Source of the DNA: Planctomycetota bacterium | Lineage (GTDB): Bacteria > Planctomycetota > UBA1135 > GCA-002686595 | Assembly (NCBI GenBank): GCA_947484275.1 | Contig: CANKOY010000021.1 | Location: 1 to 52,532 of the forward strand | DNA length: 52,532 bases | Direction: 5' to 3' | Part shown: positions 8,216 through 18,600 of the stretch, in pieces | How positions within the stretch are numbered: the stretch's first letter is position 1 | Layout of the letters: each line of letters begins with the position of its first letter | Notes under the pieces: model-generated | Told to the model about the DNA's origin: nothing | Database searches by the model: none | Seen by the model: only the letters and a program-made list of their open reading frames with translations | Program-made: the position numbers and the translations under genes

Positions 8216-9787
8216 TTGAAAGTCCTGTTCATCGAGGAGTACCTGCCCCAGGAAATGCTGGGGATCATGTGGCTCTCCCGTGCCATCAAGGACGCCGGCC
8301 ACGACTGCAAGGCGCTGTTCATTCCCGACACCGGGTGGCTGGACAAGCTGCGCGAGTACGACCCCGACGTGGTCTGCTACTCGGTCACCACGGGGATCCA
8401 CACTTTCCTCGTGGACGTCAACCGCAAGGTCAAGGAGGTCAAGCCGACCGTCTTCTCCCTGTTCGGCGGCCCCCACGCGACCTTCACGCCGGAGATGATC
8501 GAGGAGTCGGGCATCGACGCGGTCTGTCGCGGCGAGGGCGAGCAGGCGATCGTCGAGTTGCTCGACCGCATGCAGAAGGGCGAGGACTACTACGACTGCC
8601 TCAACTTCTACTTCAAGCACAAGCAGACCGGCGAGATCATCAAGAACCCCCAGCGCCCGCTGGTGATGGACATCGATTCGCTCGGTTTCCCCGATCGCGA
8701 AGTGATCTACGACGCTGGCGCGGTCTATCGCACCGCCGATCGCAAGGTCTTCGTGTCCCAGCGCGGCTGTCCGATGCCGTGCTCGTTCTGCTTCCACCAC
8801 GCCTGGAAGAAGAAGGTCTACAACGTCAAGAACTCGGAGTACGTGCGCAAGCGTTCGGTCACGCACCTGCTGGAAGAGATCAAGCAGGTCAAGGCGAAGT
8901 ACAACTTGAAGTTCGTCCACTTCGTCGACGACATCTTCAATTTGCGCAACGACTGGATGGAGGAATTCTGCGAGCGCTACCCGAAGGAAATCGGGCTGCC
9001 GTTCGACGTGATCCTGATGGCGAACATGACCAGCGAGAGGCACATCGAGCTGCTCGCCAAGGCTGGTTGCGTCTACGCCCGCATCGCGTTCGAGGCCGCC
9101 AGCGACTACGTGCGCAACGCCGTGTTCCGCAAGCACACCACGCGCAAGCAATTGACCGACTCCGCGGCGTGGATCAAGAAACACGGCATTCGCCTGGGCA
9201 CGCTGAACATGCTCGGCGGACCCGGGGGCACGATCGAGGACGAGCTCGACACCCTGCGCCTGAACATCGAGTGCAAGACCGATCACCCGCTGGTGTCGAT
9301 CATGCAGCCCTACCCGCAGTTCGACATCGAGAACATCACGCGCGAGATGGGCTACGCGATTTCGGCCTACGACGAGTTCCCCGACAACTTCCGGCGCACG
9401 TCGTCGATCCTGTACGACAACAAGCGTGAGATCGAGAACCTGCACAAGTGGTTCCCGATCGTCGTGCGCTATCCGTGGCTCATGCCGGTCGTGCCCAGAG
9501 CGATCAAGATCAAGTGGATGGCCCGGCCGTACTTGATCATGTACATGCTCTACGCTGAATTCCTGGTGGCCGAGCAGGCGAAACTCTACGCGCGCGCCCA
9601 GGGATTGAACGGGATCCGCTACTCGACGCCGGTCGATTTCACCTATCGCGTGATCACGAAAGGCGTGATGCGCGTGTGGGACACAATCGCGATCAGCATG
9701 TTCAAGCGCTACTTCGCTCCCCGCCGCCAGCAGCTAGCGATCTCGCTGCAGATGGGCGACGAGCGAGTCGTTGCGCACATGGATTGA
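8216..9787 (+). CDS. B12-binding-domain radical SAM protein
   Basis: 523 residues from a TTG start preceded by a good SD (AAGGAAGG). Residues about 1-140 have the pattern of a cobalamin-binding domain (KVLFIEEYLPQEMLG, then FSLFGGPHATFTPEMIEESG and the usual CRGEGEQAIVELL). The radical SAM core follows: QRGCPMPCSFCF carries the C-x3-C-x2-C cluster at Cys185, 189 and 192, then FVHFVDDIFNL and the strand motifs IAFEAASDYVRNAVF and GTLNMLGGPGGTIEDEL. This class includes methylases and ring-forming enzymes such as BchE- and HpnJ-like proteins. The substrate is not predictable; no hopanoid, tetrapyrrole or natural-product genes are adjacent. It converges on the next gene with a 91-bp gap. Confidence 0.88.
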   Translation: MKVLFIEEYLPQEMLGIMWLSRAIKDAGHDCKALFIPDTGWLDKLREYDPDVVCYSVTTGIHTFLVDVNRKVKEVKPTVFSLFGGPHATFTPEMIEESGIDAVCRGEGEQAIVELLDRMQKGEDYYDCLNFYFKHKQTGEIIKNPQRPLVMDIDSLGFPDREVIYDAGAVYRTADRKVFVSQRGCPMPCSFCFHHAWKKKVYNVKNSEYVRKRSVTHLLEEIKQVKAKYNLKFVHFVDDIFNLRNDWMEEFCERYPKEIGLPFDVILMANMTSERHIELLAKAGCVYARIAFEAASDYVRNAVFRKHTTRKQLTDSAAWIKKHGIRLGTLNMLGGPGGTIEDELDTLRLNIECKTDHPLVSIMQPYPQFDIENITREMGYAISAYDEFPDNFRRTSSILYDNKREIENLHKWFPIVVRYPWLMPVVPRAIKIKWMARPYLIMYMLYAEFLVAEQAKLYARAQGLNGIRYSTPVDFTYRVITKGVMRVWDTIAISMFKRYFAPRRQQLAISLQMGDERVVAHMD

Positions 9788-9878
9788 GCGAGAGGGCTGC
9801 CTGCCAGCCTCGCTGCAGCGACAGACGAGCAGGGGATTCGCGCTGCCGCGATTGCCCTGTGCAATTGCCGCGGTCGCT

Positions 9879-11225
9879 TCAGTAGAACCGCACCTGCAGG
9901 GCGTTCGAGAGCCCGGCACCGGTGCCGTCGAGCTGCAGCGGATCGCGGAACCAGAATTGATAGTCGCGGGTAGTGCCGCTCATGGCGGGGTTGAGCGGAA
10001 TCGAGTAGCTCGCGCTGCCGGTTCCATCGAGGATCCGGGGCGGCAAGCGCTGGATCGGCGCGCCGAGATACAGCGCTGCGTTCATGAACGGCAAGAACGC
10101 GGGCTGGTGGGCCCACAGGGCGATCACAGGCTTCCCCGGAACGGCGCCGGTGAGCTGGACCTGCAACTGATTCAACGCAATCTCCGCTGTCCCCGACCAG
10201 CCAATGCTCGGCGTACTGCCGATCGAAGTCAGTTTGCCTGTGCCGAAGACCACCGGATTCGGACGTCCGAGGTACCAGCTCTGCGCAGTGCTGTCGGTGT
10301 GCAGGAAATTGATCAAGAAGCCCGCGTTCTTCGCCGCGCCCTGGGCTGACGGATGCGTGCCATCGGCATTGAAATCCTCGGGGCAGGTCCAGGTCAGACC
10401 GTCGCTGCGCGGAGTCAAGCCGTCGGCCCACATGTAAGGACCCCAGGCGAGCCACGGCGCGTTCACGCTGCCTTTTGCCGGATCGAAGTTCAGCGCCGGA
10501 TTGCCGTTGATTTGATCCTCGATCAGCCACTTGACCGCGAAGCCCTGCTGGTAGGCGTAGGGCTCCGGGTTCAGGGTCGAGGTTGCGTAACCCGCGTAGA
10601 TTCGCGCGGCGCCGTAGCACAGACGAGCGTTGGGGTAGTTCGCGCGGACGATGCCCATGATCGCCGTGAATTGCGATTGCAAGGTGAGCGCGTCCTGGGG
10701 AAACGCTTCTGTCGGACCCGCGTTCGCTTCCAGGAACCACACGACTTGCACCTGCGCGGCAGTCAGGCCGGCCTGCGCGAGACGCGACGGGACCCAGGTC
10801 GTCCAGTAGGAAGCGCTCGGATTCGCGATCGTCGCCGCCGGCTGACCTCCCTGGGCGCAATTCGACAGCACGACGCGCGGACTCTTCAACGCATCCGCTG
10901 CTGCCACCTGCATCAGTCCACTGAAGTGGATGGACGCATTCGACATGCCAATCGAAATGAAACCGATCTTGCCGTTCGCGATGTCGATCGCTCCCGCCGC
11001 GTCGCGCGGAACCACTCGCGCCGCCTGGGCCAGGCCACCGACTTCATGAGCGATCGGACGCTGATTGCTGCCGCCGGGATAGAGGCCGCCCTGGAACGAT
11101 TGATAGGTCCCCGCGCCCAGGTCATTGAGCGGTGTGAACCCGACGGACGTATTGGCGCAATTCTGTCCGCTGACGAGGCCTAGGGGGAGCGAGGAAATAG
11201 CGAGCGCGATGGCGAATTTGCGCAT
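9879..11225 (-). CDS. Secreted SGNH/GDSL-like hydrolase with a related C-terminal module
   Basis: 448 residues. The start at 11225 gives a signal peptide (MRKFAIALAISSLPLGLVSG) with a GAGGT-type SD upstream; a start at 11261 would extend before it. The fold looks SGNH: block I as GFISIGMSNASIHFSG with the nucleophile Ser, VLSNCAQGGQ, and the C-terminal DGTHPSAQG carrying Asp and His of the triad. Carbohydrate or acetyl esterases of this fold are common in planctomycetes; the substrate here is unknown. The last ~60 residues end in YQFWFRDP and GLSNALQVRFY, which resembles the ending of the three secreted proteins at 0-8 kb. It is divergent from the TPR lipoprotein gene at 11358. Confidence 0.75.
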   Translation of the reverse strand: MRKFAIALAISSLPLGLVSGQNCANTSVGFTPLNDLGAGTYQSFQGGLYPGGSNQRPIAHEVGGLAQAARVVPRDAAGAIDIANGKIGFISIGMSNASIHFSGLMQVAAADALKSPRVVLSNCAQGGQPAATIANPSASYWTTWVPSRLAQAGLTAAQVQVVWFLEANAGPTEAFPQDALTLQSQFTAIMGIVRANYPNARLCYGAARIYAGYATSTLNPEPYAYQQGFAVKWLIEDQINGNPALNFDPAKGSVNAPWLAWGPYMWADGLTPRSDGLTWTCPEDFNADGTHPSAQGAAKNAGFLINFLHTDSTAQSWYLGRPNPVVFGTGKLTSIGSTPSIGWSGTAEIALNQLQVQLTGAVPGKPVIALWAHQPAFLPFMNAALYLGAPIQRLPPRILDGTGSASYSIPLNPAMSGTTRDYQFWFRDPLQLDGTGAGLSNALQVRFY

Positions 11226-11357
11226 GTCGAGAACCTCGATTGCAGGAACGAAACCGACCACAAAAAGTCTACTCCGAGGTGTCAGAACCCCGGGTCGAGA
11301 CCGGGTTCCGGCTAGAATCCGCCCAGTGGCTTCCAGAGCGTAGAATCCGTGCGAGCC

Positions 11358-12788
11358 ATGCTCCTATCAACGCAAATGGCACTGCGCGGACTTGCGCGCC
11401 GATGGAGTCTTGCAGTCCAGGGTCTGGGGTTGCTGGCCGTGACCCTGGCTTGCGCACCCGCCGAGCCTGGCGCGCCTGACCGCACATGGACGCGACCCGC
11501 CAACCTGGAACCGGCCCTGGCGGAATTGGTGGACGCCCAACTGGCCGCGATTCAGCGCGAACCCAGGTCGGCCGCCCATATCGGGCGACTCGGGGTGATT
11601 TACGAGGCGAATCGTCAGTGGCCGGAGGCGCGCGAAGCGTTCGACGCGGCCTTTGCCATGGGCCCTGGCGAACCCCTTTGGCTGGTCCACGCGGCACTGG
11701 CGCGCACGAACCTCGGCGACGCCCAGGGTGCGCTCTCGATCCTGCGCGCCCACGCTGGCAAGTTTGCAGATTGTGCGCCGTTGCAAAACGCGCTGGGGGA
11801 CCTCTTGCTCGAGGAAGGCGATCTCGATGGAGCGCTGAAGGCTTTCGATCTCACGCTGCGAGCCGAACCGAAGTTGCCCGAGGGTCACGCGGGCCGCGCG
11901 CTGGTCGAACTGCGCCGCGGCGCGCCCGATGCCGCGCGTCTGTCGCTGGAACGGGCTTTAGCGCTCGACCCGAATTTCCGGCAGGCCTGGTATCCGCTCG
12001 GTCTAGCCCTGCGCGCCCTGGAACGCGAGGCGGAAGCGCTGGCGGCCCTCGAACGCGGACGCGAGGTGCGCAAGCGCCGCATGCGAGATCGACTGAACAG
12101 CGAGCTGGCGTCACTCGCTGTGACGCGTGACGAAGTCATCGAGCGCGCGAGCGTCCTTGTGGGTTCCGGCCGCGCAACCGAAGCGGTGGCGAAGCTCGCG
12201 CCACTGGCGAAGGCACATCCAGATGACGGTCTGGTGCAATTCAATCTTGGAGTGGCGCTGCTGTCGGCTGGCCAACTTCCTGGCGCGCTGGCAGCCTTCG
12301 AACGTGCGCGCTCCATCGACGCGAATCTCTCCGGTCTGGACTCGAATCTGGCGCTCGCGCTGTTGTCGCTAGGTCGCAGCTCCGAAGCGTCGAGCGCCAT
12401 CGATCGCGCCCTCGCCCGCGATGGCGCAAACCCGCGGGCTCACCGGCTGCGAGGTGCCGTGCGCGAAGCGCTAGGCGACAATTCCGGCGCCCTAGAGTCG
12501 CGAAAACGCGCCGTCGAACTCGATTCCCGTGACGCCACGTCGCGTGCGGAATACGGAAGGTCCCTGGCCATGGCCACCCAATGGGCCCAGGCCGAAGAGC
12601 AGTTCCGTGCCCAGATTGCGCTGGCCAGCGGAGATTGGCGCGGCCATGCCAATCTTGGCCGTGTCCTGTACTTCCAGGGGAGCAAGCTCGACGCGATCGC
12701 CGAGGTCAAGCTCGCGCAGCAGGCCGCAGGGGCGGATGCAGCTGTTCAGGAAGAGTTGAGACAACTGGCCGAGCAGATCGGGAATTGA
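11358..12788 (+). CDS. TPR-repeat lipoprotein
   Basis: 476 residues from ATG 11358. The N-terminus has a lipoprotein signal ending in GLLAVTLAC followed by APAEPGAPD. The rest is made of 34-residue TPR units, e.g. IGRLGVIYEANRQWPEAREA, VQFNLGVALLSAGQLPGALA and GRVLYFQGSKLDAIAEVKLA. TAGAAT (11341-11346) ends 11 nt before this ATG, and a GTG at 11349 would lie only 2 nt after that hexamer, so ATG is preferred. It is followed 7 bp downstream by a CRTAC/ASPIC-UnbV lipoprotein. TPR plus CRTAC pairs recur in planctomycetes and acidobacteria, but their role is not established. It probably acts as a protein-protein scaffold at the envelope. Confidence 0.88.
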   Translation: MLLSTQMALRGLARRWSLAVQGLGLLAVTLACAPAEPGAPDRTWTRPANLEPALAELVDAQLAAIQREPRSAAHIGRLGVIYEANRQWPEAREAFDAAFAMGPGEPLWLVHAALARTNLGDAQGALSILRAHAGKFADCAPLQNALGDLLLEEGDLDGALKAFDLTLRAEPKLPEGHAGRALVELRRGAPDAARLSLERALALDPNFRQAWYPLGLALRALEREAEALAALERGREVRKRRMRDRLNSELASLAVTRDEVIERASVLVGSGRATEAVAKLAPLAKAHPDDGLVQFNLGVALLSAGQLPGALAAFERARSIDANLSGLDSNLALALLSLGRSSEASSAIDRALARDGANPRAHRLRGAVREALGDNSGALESRKRAVELDSRDATSRAEYGRSLAMATQWAQAEEQFRAQIALASGDWRGHANLGRVLYFQGSKLDAIAEVKLAQQAAGADAAVQEELRQLAEQIGN

Positions 12789-12795
12789 TGCTGCG

Positions 12796-14532
12796 ATGAG
12801 TGAGTCGATGTTGCGTTCCGCGGCATGCTGCCCCCTGAGTCGCGCGTTGCCCTGGGCGGCATTGCTGCTCGTAGCCTGCGATCGCGGCGCTCCGGTCAAC
12901 ACGACACCTGACCCTCAGGTGCCTTCGGCGACGATCGCGTCGGAGCGGGACGTCTGGTTCGAGGACGTGTCCGCTTCGAGCGGTTTGGATTTCGTTTTCT
13001 CCAGCGCACCCGAACGACGCTTTCAGTTTCCGGAGATCATCGGCGGCGGCGCGGCGCTCCTTGACTTCGACGGCGACGGATTGCTCGACGTGTACTTGGT
13101 TCAGGGCGGTGACCTTGCGGTCCCTGGCCCGCGGGGCGCGAATCGCCTTTACCGCAATCTTGGCCAGTGGCGCTTCGAAGACGTGACCGACACGGCGGGT
13201 GTCGGTGACACAGGCTACGGCATGGGCGCGGCCTGCGCAGACATCGACGGCGATGGCGACACGGACTTGTACGTCACAAACCTCGGCGCTGATGTCCTGT
13301 ACGTCAACGAGGGCAGAGGTCGATTCCGAAACGCAACCGCCGAGAGCGGAGTGGCTCAGTCCGCGTGGAGTGCGAGCGCCACTTTTTTTCACGCTGACTC
13401 CGACGGGAGGCTCGATCTATTCGTGACGCGCTATGTGGCTTGGAGTTCCGCACTGGAGCGCACCTGCCGCGCTCCACGCTCGACGAATCCCCGCGACTAC
13501 TGCCCGCCGCTTTCGTACGGCGCGCCGACGCGCGACGCGCTGTTCCTGAATCAGGGCGCACTGCGCTTTGCGGATGTCAGCGAGAAGGCGGGTCTCGGTG
13601 CGGCCTTCGGCAATGGATTGGGCGTGGTTGCCGCCGATTTCGACCGCGACGGCCGCTGCGACGTTTTCGTCGCTAACGACGGCAGTGCGAATCAACTTTG
13701 GATCAACCGCGGCGACGGGAGCTTCGCCGACCGCGCGCTCATTGCAGGTTGTGCCCTGGATGAGAGCGGGCGCGCGGGCGCGGGCATGGGAGTTGGTCTC
13801 CTGGATCTCGAGCACGACGGCTTCCCCGACTTGTTCGTGACCCATTTGCGTGGCGAGATGAATACGCTCTACCGCAATCGCAACGGCCGCTTCGACGACG
13901 TGACCGCGAGCGCGCGCCTCGCCCTCCCGAGCAAGCCCTTCACGGGTTTCGGCCTGTCGTTCAGCGACTTCGATTGCGATCGCGACCTCGATTTGTACAT
14001 CGGCAATGGGCGTGTCTATCTGCAAGAGCCGATCCTCGATGCGTCGCGGCCCTACGCGGAGCCGGACAGCTTCTACGAGCGACTGGACGACGGCACCTGG
14101 AAGCTCAACCCCGTGGCTGGCGGAACGGCGCAGGCCTGGCTGGCCTCACGCCGCGCGGTGGCGGCGGGCGATCTCGACAACGACGGCGGTATCGACCTGG
14201 TCGTCGTGGCCCAGGACGAGCGCGTCCACTTGCTGCGCAACGTGCGCCGAGCACGGGGGCATTGGTTGAGCCTGCGCATTCTGGATGAACACGGAGCGGA
14301 CGCCCTGGGCGCCGAAGTTTGCGTGCGCTCCGCCGCAGGAGCGCAGTGGCGCTTCGTCTCTACCAGTGCCAGCTACTGCGCGAGCAACGATCCGCGCGTG
14401 CACGTTGGCCTGGGCCAGGACGACCACGCCACCGAGATTCTCGTGCGCTGGCCCTGCGGCGGCGTGGAGGAGCGCTTTGGCCCTCTGGCGGCGGACGCGA
14501 TTCACGAATTGAAGCGCGGTACGGGTCGCTAA
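12796..14532 (+). CDS. CRTAC1-type lipoprotein: FG-GAP/VCBS repeats with ASPIC/UnbV domain
   Basis: 578 residues. The N-terminus has a lipobox (AALLLVACDRG). At least seven calcium-binding-like FG-GAP/VCBS motifs follow, including DFDGDGLLDVYLVQ, DIDGDGDTDLYVTN, DFDRDGRCDVFVAND, DLEHDGFPDLFVTH and DLDNDGGIDLVVV, building a predicted seven-bladed integrin-like propeller. The last ~85 residues match ASPIC/UnbV (HWLSLRILDEHGADALGAEV, HVGLGQDDHATEILVRWPCG). It is co-transcribed with the TPR lipoprotein upstream. The stop codon overlaps that of the convergent gene by 4 bp (14529-14532). The function is not known; surface adhesion or substrate binding fits the fold. Confidence 0.92.
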   Translation: MSESMLRSAACCPLSRALPWAALLLVACDRGAPVNTTPDPQVPSATIASERDVWFEDVSASSGLDFVFSSAPERRFQFPEIIGGGAALLDFDGDGLLDVYLVQGGDLAVPGPRGANRLYRNLGQWRFEDVTDTAGVGDTGYGMGAACADIDGDGDTDLYVTNLGADVLYVNEGRGRFRNATAESGVAQSAWSASATFFHADSDGRLDLFVTRYVAWSSALERTCRAPRSTNPRDYCPPLSYGAPTRDALFLNQGALRFADVSEKAGLGAAFGNGLGVVAADFDRDGRCDVFVANDGSANQLWINRGDGSFADRALIAGCALDESGRAGAGMGVGLLDLEHDGFPDLFVTHLRGEMNTLYRNRNGRFDDVTASARLALPSKPFTGFGLSFSDFDCDRDLDLYIGNGRVYLQEPILDASRPYAEPDSFYERLDDGTWKLNPVAGGTAQAWLASRRAVAAGDLDNDGGIDLVVVAQDERVHLLRNVRRARGHWLSLRILDEHGADALGAEVCVRSAAGAQWRFVSTSASYCASNDPRVHVGLGQDDHATEILVRWPCGGVEERFGPLAADAIHELKRGTGR

Positions 14533-15539
14533 CCGAGGAGCTTCATGCGCAGCGCCGCCGCGAAGCGATAGCGATCGTCTTTGCGAAAAACGCCCTCCTC
14601 GCGGCAGGCGAACACGAGTTTGGCGTCGTGATCGTCGTTGCTCTCGATGGCGCGGTCGAGGATTGCATTCCAGGCGCTCGCGCGTTCCATTGCGAACGGC
14701 TTTGGACGCGGCGAGCCGATCGTGATGAACGCGGCCGCAAGCCCCTGCCAGTGATGACGCAGAAGCGCGGTGGGATCGCGGGCGAAGGGTCGCAGGATTC
14801 TCAGGGCGTGCGTCGAAGTCAGACCGTGGAGCGCCGTGAAATTGCCAGTGCTCGCGTAGAGTTCAAGCGCGACCTGCGCCAGGCGATCCAATGTGCCCTC
14901 GTCGATTACAAGGTCCGACGCGATCGCAGCGAAACCTGGCAGACTCGCCGCGCGCAGCATGCGTGTCGAGATCAGGTTGCCTTCGATGGCGGAGTGGCCA
15001 AGCTCCGGATCGGATCGAATGCGCTCCAAGAGTGCATTGGGGTCGCGTTCCCTGGGCGCCCTAGACTCCAGCGCGCCGAGGGTCTCGTTCGTGACCACCC
15101 AATACGCCAGGCCGCGCGCAATCTCAGCGTCGTCCTCGAAGCGCGCGCCGAAGGCCGTGCGGATCAGGCAGTGGAACGCGGCGCTGGCGAGACTGGGGGC
15201 CAACTGCGCGAGGGCTTCGCGGAGCACCGCGTGCCGACCGCGCAGTTTAAGGTCGCGCTCGAAATGGAAAACCAGGTCGGCGAGCACATCGTCGCGGCCC
15301 AGGAAATTCGGCCAATCAGCCCCAACGTCGAGCGCCCCGCGGGCGGGCATCGGGTCCAGCCGGCCAGCGTAGTGGCGCGCGAAATCCCGCAGGCGCTCTG
15401 CGCTGGCCCCGAGGGCGTACAGCGAGCGCAGGGCCATGGGCAAGTGGCTGGCGAGGTCCCCGCCGTAGCGCGGGTGCCGCAGATAGTTGGCGGCGAGCAA
15501 CTGGTCTAGCTCAGCGGCGCGTTCTTCGTTCTGGGTCAT
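14529..15539 (-). CDS. Questin oxidase-like (DUF4243) protein
   Basis: 336 residues from ATG 15539; an in-frame start at 15590 is possible but adds an unlike N-terminus. The signature of the family is visible early: LRHPRYGGDLASHLPMALRS, with later His-rich helices AAFHCLIRTAFGARFEDDAE and GNFTALHGLTSTHALR. Known members include fungal questin oxidase and AflY-like Baeyer-Villiger type enzymes of polyketide pathways. Bacterial homologues have no proven substrate. No polyketide genes are near, so the role here is open. It converges on the CRTAC gene with stop codons overlapping, which leaves no room for a separate terminator. Confidence 0.7.
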   Translation of the reverse strand: MTQNEERAAELDQLLAANYLRHPRYGGDLASHLPMALRSLYALGASAERLRDFARHYAGRLDPMPARGALDVGADWPNFLGRDDVLADLVFHFERDLKLRGRHAVLREALAQLAPSLASAAFHCLIRTAFGARFEDDAEIARGLAYWVVTNETLGALESRAPRERDPNALLERIRSDPELGHSAIEGNLISTRMLRAASLPGFAAIASDLVIDEGTLDRLAQVALELYASTGNFTALHGLTSTHALRILRPFARDPTALLRHHWQGLAAAFITIGSPRPKPFAMERASAWNAILDRAIESNDDHDAKLVFACREEGVFRKDDRYRFAAALRMKLLG

Positions 15540-15639
15540 GACGTTGCGGATTGGATCGGCGCCACAGGCTATCCGATGCGTGGCGGGCACCGCCCGTGCG
15601 ACCGGCGCGAGGCGAGCCGACCTGGGAGGGAAGCAGGGC

Positions 15640-15668
15640 GCGACGGCTCGGGCCCTGGCCGTTATGCT
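15640..15668 (+). promoter_or_regulatory. Promoter-like pair for the large oxidoreductase
   Basis: GCGACG (15640-15645), a 17-bp spacer and TATGCT (15663-15668). The hexamer ends 12 nt before ATG 15681, with no SD between. The -35 part is weak. Confidence 0.4.
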
Positions 15669-15680
15669 CTTTGCCCTCCA

Positions 15681-18600
15681 ATGATGAAACTACGCTTCGA
15701 AATTGCCTTCGCCGACCTCTACTCGCGCGAGGGACTTGCGCGCGTTGACGCCGCCTTCCTTGGATTCCTGCGCGAGCTCGATGGGGCGCTGCACGGGCGC
15801 CTCCTGGCCGCGCGAGCAGAGCCCGAACTGCTCGCGTCCAAGGCCGAGTCCGAACTGTTGATCGCCCTCGCGCCCCACGTGGACGATTTCGTCGCGCGAC
15901 TGTTCGCCATCGAGGCGGAAGTGCAGGCGCTGTCAGCGCAACACGATGCGCTGGCGCCGCTCTACTCAGTCAAGCGCCTGTTCGTGCAGCGCCGCGCCAT
16001 GGTCAAGGTCAAGGCGGAGCAACTGGTGGACTTCGATGCGCCGAAGGCGGAGCGCGATTTGGCGAAGTTCTTCGGAGGATCGTTCTCCGAGATCGGCTTT
16101 GCCACCCAGATCACGGCCTGGCTGAAGGACGAGGCTCTGCACGCTGAGGAGCTCGACCTCGCCCAACGCTACGCCTCCTGGGCCGCCACCACCGGCGCAG
16201 GCAAGAGCAGGCACAAGAGCGGCGTCCTGTTTCGCGTGCCGCTCAAGCTCGACATGGAGCACCTCGTACCGCTGGCGACAACGTCACCGGACGGTTTCGC
16301 TGTGCACAGCATCCCCGAGCATCACCTGCGCCGGCGCGAGGGATTTGCGTTGACCGACGCGGGCACCGATCTCGTAGGTGCGCTCGACCAAACGAATTAC
16401 TGCATCTGGTGTCACGAGCAGAGCAAGGACTCGTGCTCGACCGGCCTCAAGGAAAAAGCCCCCGCGCAGGAGTTCAAGAAGTCCGTGTTCGGCGTACAGC
16501 TCGCCGGCTGCCCCTTGGGCGAGAAGATCTCAGAATTCCAGCAGCTCAAGTCGCGCGGCCAGGCCGTCGCAGCACTGGGCGTGATCTGCGTGGACAATCC
16601 CATGGTCGCGGCCACGGGGCACCGCATCTGCAACGACTGCATGAAGTCGTGCGTGTATCAGAAGCAGGAGCCGGTCAATATCCCCCAGGCCGAGACGCGC
16701 ACGCTCAAGGACGTGCTCGAACTGCCCTACGGGTTCGAGATCTACTCGCTGTTCACGCGCTGGAATCCCTTCAACCTGCGCCGGCCGACGCCGCGCGCGA
16801 GCACGGGCAAGAAAGTCCTCGTGGTCGGCCTCGGCCCCGCGGGCTTCACGGTCGCGCACCATCTGATGAACGACGGTCATGCGATCGTTGGCATCGACGG
16901 ATTGAAGATCGAGCCGTTGCCGGAGGAAATTTCGGGCATGAACGCGCGCGGCGAGCGCTCGACGTTCGAACCGATCCGCAACGTGCATGACGTGTTCGAG
17001 CCCCTGGGCACGCGCGTCATGGCGGGCTTCGGAGGCGTGGCGGAGTACGGCATCACCGTGCGCTGGGACAAGAATTTCCTCAAGCTGATTCGACTGCTGC
17101 TCGAGCGCCGCAGCCAGTTCGCGATGTTCGGCGGCGCGCGCTTTGGCGGCACGATCACGCTCGAAGATGCCTGGGGTCTGGGTTTCGACCACGTCGCGGT
17201 CTGTGTCGGCGCGGGCAAGCCCACGGTGCTGGAAATTCCAAACGGCCTGGCGCGCGGCGTGCGCGCGGCGTCGGACTTCCTGATGGCGCTTCAGCTCACC
17301 GGCGCGGCGAAGCCTGATTCGATCGCCAACATGCAGGTTCGCTTGCCGACGCTGGTGATCGGCGGCGGCTTGACCGCGGTCGATACGGCAACGGAATCAC
17401 TCGCGTACTACGTCGTGCAGGTGGAGAAGTTTCTCACACGCTACGAGATCCTCGCGAGCGAGGTCGGCGAAGATCGCGTGCGCAAGAGCTGGGACGATCA
17501 AGAGCGCGAGATCGGCGAGGAGTATCTGGCGCACGCGCGCGCGATTCGCAAGGAACGCGAAGCCGCCGCGAATGCAGGCCGCGAAGCGCGAATTGTCGAG
17601 CTGCTCCAAAGTTGGGGGGGCGTGACGATCGCCTATCGCCGCAACTTGACCGAGAGCCCGTCCTACACGCTCAACCACGAGGAAGTGGAGAAAGCACTCG
17701 AGGAGGGCATTTGGTTCGCCGAGGGTCTTTCGCCCGCTGCGGTGGACATCGACAACTACGGCGCGGTGCGCGGCATGCGTTTCAAGCACGCAACGGGCGA
17801 GAAGTGGCTGCCGGCGCACACGATTTTCGTCGCGGCCGGGACGCAACCGAACACTGTGCTCGCACGCGAGGACGGAGAGCACTTCAAGTTGGACGGCAAG
17901 TACTTTGCCGCCTGCGACGAGGACGGCGTGAAGGCGAGCCCCCAGCGCTCAACGTCGAAACCGAACACGCCGAACGTGCTGCTCTCTCGCCGCGATGACG
18001 GCCGATTCGTCAGTTTCTTCGGCGACGTCCACCCGTCCTTCTTCGGAAACGTCGTCAAGGCCATGGGCTCCGCCAAGCAGGGCTATCCGGTGCTGTCGCG
18101 CGTGCTCGCCAAGCGCGCCGGCGAGAGTCAGGAAACAACGCAGCAGTTTTTCGCGCGCCTTGCCGACCTGCTCGTGGCCACTGTCGATCGCGTTGAGCGA
18201 CTGACGCCGAACATCGTCGAAGTCGTGATCCGAGCGCCGCTCGCCGCGCGCAAGTTCGAGCCCGGCCAGTTCTATCGCCTGCAGAACTTCGAAGCGCTCG
18301 CACCGCTCGCAGCGGGAACGCGCATGCAAATGGAGGGCTTGGCCCTGACCGGCGCGTGGGTGGACAAAGAGAAAGGTCTGGTCTCGACCATCGTGCTCGA
18401 GATGGGCGGTTCCTCGGATCTGTGCGCGATGCTCGAGAAGAACGAGCCCGTGATTCTAATGGGACCTACGGGCTCGCCGACGGAGATCGAACCCAACGAG
18501 ACGGTCGTGCTTTGCGGCGGCGGCCTGGGCAATGCCGTGCTTTTCTCGATCGGTCAGGCCTTCCGCGCCGCCGGTTCCAAGGTGCTGTACTTCGCCGGCT

